DNA of 62,000 nt from Phoronis australis (Eukaryota; Phoronida; Phoronidae), in the NCBI GenBank assembly GCA_002633005.1, contig NMRA01000119.1, forward strand, positions 9,636 to 71,635, given 5' to 3'. A model generated the notes under the pieces. It had not been told where the DNA came from and did not search any database. It saw only the letters and a program-made list of their open reading frames with translations. The stretch's first letter is position 1, and every line of letters begins with the position of its first letter. Shown here in pieces: positions 57,601-62,000 of the stretch. The position numbers and the translations under genes are program-made.

Positions 57601-60600
57601 ACAATAGAGACGTAATTTCTCCATTTAAGTATTCCCCATTAAAAATATTTTGTAAAGATTACCTCTTCCAGTGGCTTGACTTGAATGAGACATACAACTA
57701 CCTTGAGAGTTGCTGGAATTGGGTCGACTCTCCTAAAAACGAAGGATAGTTTGATTACCTGTAAAATTTGTCATGCAAAATACAGCACAAAACTATTTTC
57801 TTCCACTTTGCCAAAGTAGTGGTTATTTCCTGCATAAAACCTACGTTTTTCGAGAATTTCAGAATGGAATCAAAACCCTAGGACCTAAAAATGGTTGCCA
57901 TGGCAACAAACACTGGTAGAGCTGCATAGTCTGTCATTTCGATGATAGTCAAGATAACACAGCATCAACTAACTTGAATGACATCACTAAAAGATAACAA
58001 CAGTGACAATAAAGTACTCTGCATATAAAGAGAAAGCAGAATTACATCTGTAAAGTATTTTTCCCTCGCCCAACCTTCCCACACATGGGATGGGTAGACT
58101 GGTAGGCCAGATAGCTTTTTCATTGTACAAATGTTTTTGAAATTGAGAAATGACAATTTATTGGTTCTATTGCACATAAAATGCTTCTTACTGTGCACAA
58201 ATTTTACAACCAGTAGCGAAAGGAGAAACAAAATTAAGTATAATTTATGCAATTGTATCTATTCTTTCTACATACAATCATTCAGCCAAAATGAATATTA
58301 TCGTACTGACCTCAGCATGACCTGATCTCACTGAGCACTGGCTAGGTCGCGAGAGGTTCATAGGTTGACTACACGGCATCATGCTGGGGCCCATCACCTC
58401 TGACGGAGGGCTGACAGGACGCAAGCGACATGGGCGAGGAACATTAATGCGAGACTCTCTGTGGGCGGGGTAGGTGTTATGACTCGGTCTGTTCAAGTGT
58501 GGTGCCGACGATACAATGGGGGGAGGGGGATTGGACTCAGGGCATGCCGGACTGAATGCGGCCGTGTCCGTGATGTCAACTGGGTCCTCCTCTAAAAATA
58601 GTCGAGAATGAACAGGTCACAAACAGACGTACATTTTTTCATTATCATAATCAGTAACTTCAATACTATCAATACTAAGGTTACGTAGAACTCTAGAAAT
58701 AGAAAAGTGTCCAGCTTGGCTAACTTCATAACATCGTAGAAATGGCTGATTGGATTCATACGTAACCTTTCAGGTTTTAAGCTTTTTGCACTGTTCTCCA
58801 GTACGCTGATAGAAACCGTTTTTAAAAGCTCCACTTCTGCATGAAGGGCTGTCATAAATAGGTGTTTCGTGGTTTTCACGAAAAAAATCAAAAGTTGCAC
58901 AGAAAGAAAACGAAACAATAATTTAGCAATTTATAACAGACTTTTTGAGAGTTCATCTTGAACATTATCAAATGAAATTTTGTTACAGTATCAATACTGT
59001 TTTTGCGATATTTTACCAAAAAGGCAGTGGTCACGTGACGCAATTAACAACAAATTATTAAAAAGTTTAAAAAAATCAAATTCATTCTGCGACATATCCA
59101 CTTTCAGAAAAATACTTTAATTGGTTTAAAATAACAGTTTTGCAGAAAGTTGGCTATGTACACAGGCTTGTCAATGACGTCCTACATAAAACCTTTAATG
59201 AATATTTTAAACTACCGCCTTACCTGCATCAGATTCAGTCAGATCAACAACTACCTGTTGCTGCTGGTACGTCAAATGGTTATTTGTCATTGTCAACGGT
59301 GATGGCCTGTAACGAACGACTACTTAGTCAAACATTACATTACATTCAGGTGATAAGGGGCCCTAGAAAAAATTTACTTACTCAGACATCATATCTGAGA
59401 AATGGCTGATCGGACTCATACGAAACTATTAGATACTGTGCTTTGGTCACTGTTTCCCAAAATGCTGTTTGGAATTTGTTATAAATAGATCCACTTTGCA
59501 TAAGGGAATACCAAAAAATAACTTTCGTGGTTTTAAATATACAAAAATAAGTTTAAAATATTCTGCCATTTATAGAGTGGATTTACCATCCAACAGCAGA
59601 GCGTTCGACTGCAACTGCAGCCATTCCAGATTTGATTTTGTAACAGGAATGAAAATTACTTTTCTAGAAGATGTCCATTTAACTGATTATCCTCTGACAC
59701 AACGCCACCTATACTGAAAAGTGGCCCTATGGAAACATGATGAATGACACACGGAATTCCGTGTGTGGACATCAATGCGCATGCTTGGTCGGAAGTTTAT
59801 TGATCACATCGCCACCACTTGCACACGCCTTCTATGCACTGTATTTGTTTGGGCTTAGCCACGGGATTGGGGTTTTGTTTACTTAGATCATTGCCCATTT
59901 TAATAAATTTCAACTACTCAAGTCAAAGGTGGTTATCGTACTACGTAACAGTAAACTGAAAGGGATTTCCCAGATTTCAACCAATTAGAATGGCTGAATG
60001 TTATGACGTTGGTTTCATCACTTTAACTAATGAGAAACCATGATAAAAACATTCCACAGTGCCTGTTTCATGAAAGGTGACTTTAGACTTCGGTCAGAAA
60101 TTTCAGCTTGCACTCCACAAAACTATTTTTGAAAAAGTTTTAACCTCACATCATCAGCAAATTACAGTCTCTCAAAAATGTAGCTCAAATTATACGAAGT
60201 TAATCAGGTAATTTGTATAAATTATTGTTAAATTGTGAAGAGTTAAAAATAACATGGCAGAAATTTTATGCAGTAACAGCAAAGTGTGAGCCTATGACAT
60301 AATTTCTAACTTACATCTTAAAACTTTTTAATGAATCAAACCCTTGGTGTTTTACATTGAAATAATCTCCCATGCATCTAACCTTGTAATTCGTTCCTCA
60401 ACCACTTCAAGGTCACTGCCAGAAGACGAGACTTCCACTTCCTGCAAGTGCAAAGGTCGGCTCACCAGTGCGCGTTGTCTTTGCCGTCTTTGCTGCCTCC
60501 TAGCTGGCCCACTACGACCGACACCAGAGCCGCCCCTCAATTCTGAAGTTTCAACTTTCACAATATCAATTTCATCCTCGCTGCTAGAGTCCATTACCAC

Positions 60601-61928
60601 ATCTCTTTGTGCTGGCCCCACGGTTCGCGGTGACCGATTTACACTAAGGTTCAATGCGGTTTCACTATTGCTGGCGTCATCAGAAGGTCCAGCAATGGCA
60701 TTCGAAGCTGCGGCAGAGGATTCAGCTCGAAGTCTCTTTTCTCTTTTCAGTTCTTGTTTTGTTTTGAGAGACCCTGATTTTTTGCTTTTATTCTGGAGTT
60801 TGCCAGTATTATTTCGATCACCTGCATGCGACCTACCAACAGACAAATCCTGAGGCACTGTATCCAAAGCTGTTTCTCCAAACGATGGTAATCCACCAGC
60901 GTAATCAGGAAATTCTGGAGAATTTATGAATGAGTTGAGCTGTCGTGACACATCCTGTATACGTGTGGATTCAGAGTAGTCGAACATTTCGTCGTGTCTG
61001 TAATGATCCCCCTGGCCAAGGTCTTCAACGTTATCGTCGAACCTGCGGTTATGGAAGGGAATCAATCCGTGCGACATGCGCGGGTCAGAGGGTATGTGAA
61101 ATGGATTTCTCTTTGCGCACGGCGTGTACATTGGTGGTCCTGTGATGTGCAGGCCGTTCCTCGATCGGAGCCTTCCAGGTGTTCTCGCGGTGACAACGTC
61201 TACATCAGAGTTTTCACTATCAGAGGAAGAAGACTGACTTACATTCCGGCGACTAGTATTGTTGCCCCTGACGCAGTCTCGCTTGCAAGTGGCTGAAGTC
61301 ACATTGCTGCCATTACCGATGCCCGATGATCCTGGATTGCTGTCATTAGATATTGCACCATGGTCTCTATGTTGACCATCAGAGGACACCACATCCTTAC
61401 TGTCCCTTTCTGCACCTGCCATCCAAGTACCGAGCTTAGGCTTGTACTTTGCAGAATGACCCTGGACACCTGAAGAGTCCCCGGATTCACGTCTTCGCTT
61501 TGACTGCCTATGACATGTATGAGATAGATTTACGACACAGGCCTGGGAGTCACTAGGCTCATTTTGATTGATATGGCCATCATTGGGCGGCCACGCCTCA
61601 TTGATCCACACTTTCTCCTGTTCAAAATTCTCAGCCGTCTCAGCTCTCTCAGATGCCCCCGTGACGTGATCAAAAGAGACGTCTTCCGTCTGCCATGAAC
61701 TGGAAACCAGTCGTGGGTCCGGCGCACTGCCCATGGGATGGCGGCGTTGGCGACGAACCACTGGCGGCATGACATGGTTTGGGTCAACGGCGTGGAAAGC
61801 TGACGGCGTGAGCAAAGATGGCGACTCAGACAGGAAGTCAGTTGTGATGAACTCAAGGCAGGAGTCACTGAAGTCGTTAAGGCCTCCACGACCATTGTGT
61901 GCAGACAGGGGGTCATCTCTCAGGTCTC
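51468..61928 (-). CDS. RNF111: Arkadia-like RING-H2 E3 ubiquitin ligase (RNF111 family), C-terminal part
   Basis: In animals Arkadia is a nuclear E3 ligase that promotes TGF-beta/Nodal signalling by degrading SnoN/Ski and SMAD7; it is also SUMO-targeted. Minus-strand exons: 60383-61928, 58311-58591, 57238-57459, 55267-55402, 54821-54977, 54244-54348, 53662-53757, 53090-53187, 51468-51600. Seen in order: three Ser/acidic-flanked hydrophobic tetrads (VDVV, IDIV, LEVV) like Arkadia's SUMO-interaction motifs; Pro- and His-rich region; [18 protein letters not shown] (the NRG/TIER block specific to Arkadia and Ark2C); and RING-H2 CTIC...CMHLFH...CPIC. The long N-terminal exon favours RNF111 over RNF165/Ark2C. 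The 5' exons lie beyond the window. Phases match from 57238 down to the stop. The two upstream joins do not match simply and may miss small exons. Confidence 0.88.
51601..53089. other. Arkadia intron with a 14-N gap
   Basis: N run at 51771-51784. Nothing else recognised. Confidence 0.6.
53090..53187 (-). CDS. RNF111: Arkadia exon: first half of RING-H2
   Basis: 98 bp, phase 0 to 2: [19 protein letters not shown], then [17 protein letters not shown] supplies ligands C1 and C2. The splice inside EDVR|RLPC is at the same place in the RING as the DVR|RLPC sequence suggests. Acceptor TGTTGCTTCAG, donor GTCAG|GTGGGT. Confidence 0.93.
53662..53757 (-). CDS. RNF111: Arkadia NRG/TIER exon
   Basis: 32 codons: [20 protein letters not shown], then [12 protein letters not shown]. 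This [11 protein letters not shown]...TIER.T.PHKYKK block is diagnostic of Arkadia and Ark2C, where it helps recognise the SnoN/Ski-SMAD complex. Donor AAG|GTAAATG. Confidence 0.95.
54244..54348 (-). CDS. RNF111: Arkadia Pro-rich exon
   Basis: 35 codons, phase 0 to 0: [20 protein letters not shown], then [15 protein letters not shown], reading into [11 protein letters not shown]. Acceptor TAATTTCAG, donor GAG|GTTGGT. Confidence 0.88.
54821..54977 (-). CDS. RNF111: Arkadia His-rich exon
   Basis: 157 bp. In the phase fixed by both neighbours it reads [20 protein letters not shown], then [20 protein letters not shown] and [11 protein letters not shown]. His-rich runs are typical of this part of Arkadia. 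A second frame (Ser/Pro-rich) is also open across the exon but does not fit the splice phases. Confidence 0.85.
54978..55266. other. Arkadia intron, nothing recognised
   Basis: Short intron between the Pro-rich and His-rich exons. Confidence 0.5.
55267..55402 (-). CDS. RNF111: Arkadia Pro-rich exon
   Basis: 136 bp: [20 protein letters not shown], then [20 protein letters not shown]. It starts by completing a Gly codon from the 57238-57459 exon and ends in phase 2 (CCTT|GTAAGT), which matches the His-rich exon. Confidence 0.87.
55474..56383 (-). repeat. Tagged tandem array, third locus (two copies)
   Basis: Intronic. Two tags face the same way: 55474-55505 (degenerate) and 56037-56070 (AACAAGAGCAACGCAGAGCG TTGAAATGTGCCC). 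Between them are units with CATTAGATGGCACAG, TTGCCAAATTTCATGAGAGT and TCACTAGAGGGCACAG. The far end CCAGACAGAGATGATAGCAAT (56363-56383) is the inverse of the block at about 14685-14705, so both ends of the element are seen. Confidence 0.7.
56384..57237. other. Arkadia intron with dispersed-repeat fragment
   Basis: About 56760-57010 shares TTTCATCTTGAATATTTATATCAAACGAAATTTGGTCA with the family seen at 23640 and 58950. Otherwise nothing recognised. Confidence 0.5.
57238..57459 (-). CDS. RNF111: Arkadia exon, Pro/His/Tyr-rich
   Basis: 222 bp: [20 protein letters not shown], then [20 protein letters not shown] and [10 protein letters not shown]. It ends phase 1 (GGCG|GTGAGA) and joins the 55402 exon in frame. 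Its start needs one base from the previous exon. Confidence 0.85.
57460..58310. other. Arkadia intron
   Basis: Nothing recognised; a small exon could be hidden here because the flanking phases differ by one if the GAG|GTCAGT donor at 58311 is used. Confidence 0.45.
58311..58591 (-). CDS. RNF111: Arkadia middle exon
   Basis: 281 bp: [20 protein letters not shown], then [20 protein letters not shown] and [26 protein letters not shown] resembles a SUMO-interaction core, and PMNLS the P-x-NLS/VDLS motifs of transcription regulators. The donor could be GAG|GTCAGT (58311, phase 0) or CAG|GTCATG (58322, phase 1); the latter joins 57459 in frame. Acceptor TATTTTTAG. Confidence 0.8.
58592..60382. other. 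Arkadia intron with dispersed repeats
   Basis: 58680-59195 and 59385-59560 carry the ATGGCTGAT(T/C)GGA(T/C)TCATACG and GGTCACGTGACGCAATTAAC repeat family. The phase of the flanking exons does not match, so a short exon may lie here, but I could not find one with both good sites and a family-like peptide. Confidence 0.5.
60383..61928 (-). CDS. RNF111: Arkadia long N-terminal exon with SUMO-interaction-like motifs
   Basis: 1546 bp, open throughout. It begins [20 protein letters not shown] after AG at 61929-61930. Ser/Asp-rich, with no fold visible. Three hydrophobic cores lie beside Ser/Glu/Asp runs: VDVV (61192-61203, after [10 protein letters not shown]), IDIV (60559-60570, after DSSSEDE) and LEVV (60400-60411, after SSSGSD). 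In Arkadia three such motifs bind poly-SUMO chains. It also has [25 protein letters not shown], and a basic [15 protein letters not shown] stretch. The donor AAG|GTTAGA ends in phase 2. No start codon in the window; the protein continues upstream. Confidence 0.85.
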
Positions 61929-62000
61929 CTAAATATAATAACAAAAATTTACAACACTCTTCATGAAAATAGTACATTTAGGCACTACAATCTCCAGATG
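61929..62000. other. Arkadia upstream intron start
   Basis: Pyrimidine/AT tract leading to the acceptor at 61929-61930 (minus strand). The open frame runs on into it but is not expected to be coding. Confidence 0.6.

Overview
This is a eukaryotic nuclear scaffold, most likely from a highly polymorphic invertebrate. It shows GT-AG introns of about 0.2-2.5 kb, AT-rich DNA, many degraded transposons, and single-N or short-N joins flanked by near-identical but diverged sequence. The species cannot be fixed from sequence alone. I see no vertebrate repeat families and no prokaryotic features.

Region 1 (206-30110, + strand) is the 3' two-thirds of an M1 (gluzincin) aminopeptidase gene of the aminopeptidase N type. 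Eighteen exons join in phase and carry GAMENWG, the split HELAH zinc site, the distal zinc-ligand Glu, the ISYGK catalytic-Tyr block, and an ERAP1-like C-terminal domain ending in a stop at 30108-30110. Exons for roughly the first 240 residues lie upstream of the window. Three blocks of the gene appear twice: 944-6112 with 6513-12474, 15524-16018 with 16517-17011, and about 21540-24613 with 24615-27687. Each has an N or N-run at the join. These look like uncollapsed haplotypes or contig ends rather than biological exon duplication. The duplicated pairs expose polymorphic mobile elements in introns.

Region 2 (30.7-51.4 kb) is a transposon-rich intergenic stretch. It holds a Ty3/Gypsy remnant (protease and integrase pieces, minus strand, 30.7-31.9 kb), and then a 3.6-kb foldback-like element (31873-35507). 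The arms of that element are inverted arrays of about 305-bp units, and its core holds a decayed ORF of a transposon-associated family. Further on are the tail of a non-LTR retrotransposon (37.4-37.8 kb), an unrecognised 230-codon acidic/Ser-rich ORF (39825-40517) with a possible spliced 3' part, a 411-bp MITE (42850-43260), a Gypsy gag remnant (44.1-44.9 kb), a THAP-domain remnant inside an 86-bp inverted repeat (45536-46363), and several dispersed repeats.

Region 3 (51468-61928, - strand) is the C-terminal part of an Arkadia/RNF111-type E3 ubiquitin ligase. A long exon carries three SUMO-interaction-like motifs. It is followed by Pro/His-rich exons, the conserved NRG/TIER exon, and a RING-H2 split over two exons. 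The 5' end of the gene lies beyond 62000. One or two splice junctions (60383 to 58591, and 58311 to 57459) do not match in phase and may hide small exons.

The two genes are convergent: the aminopeptidase reads right and Arkadia reads left, and the transposon-rich interval separates their 3' ends. Nothing suggests that they act together. The least ordinary structures are the foldback element whose outer boundary recurs exactly at three loci, and a tagged tandem-array family present three times in the window.
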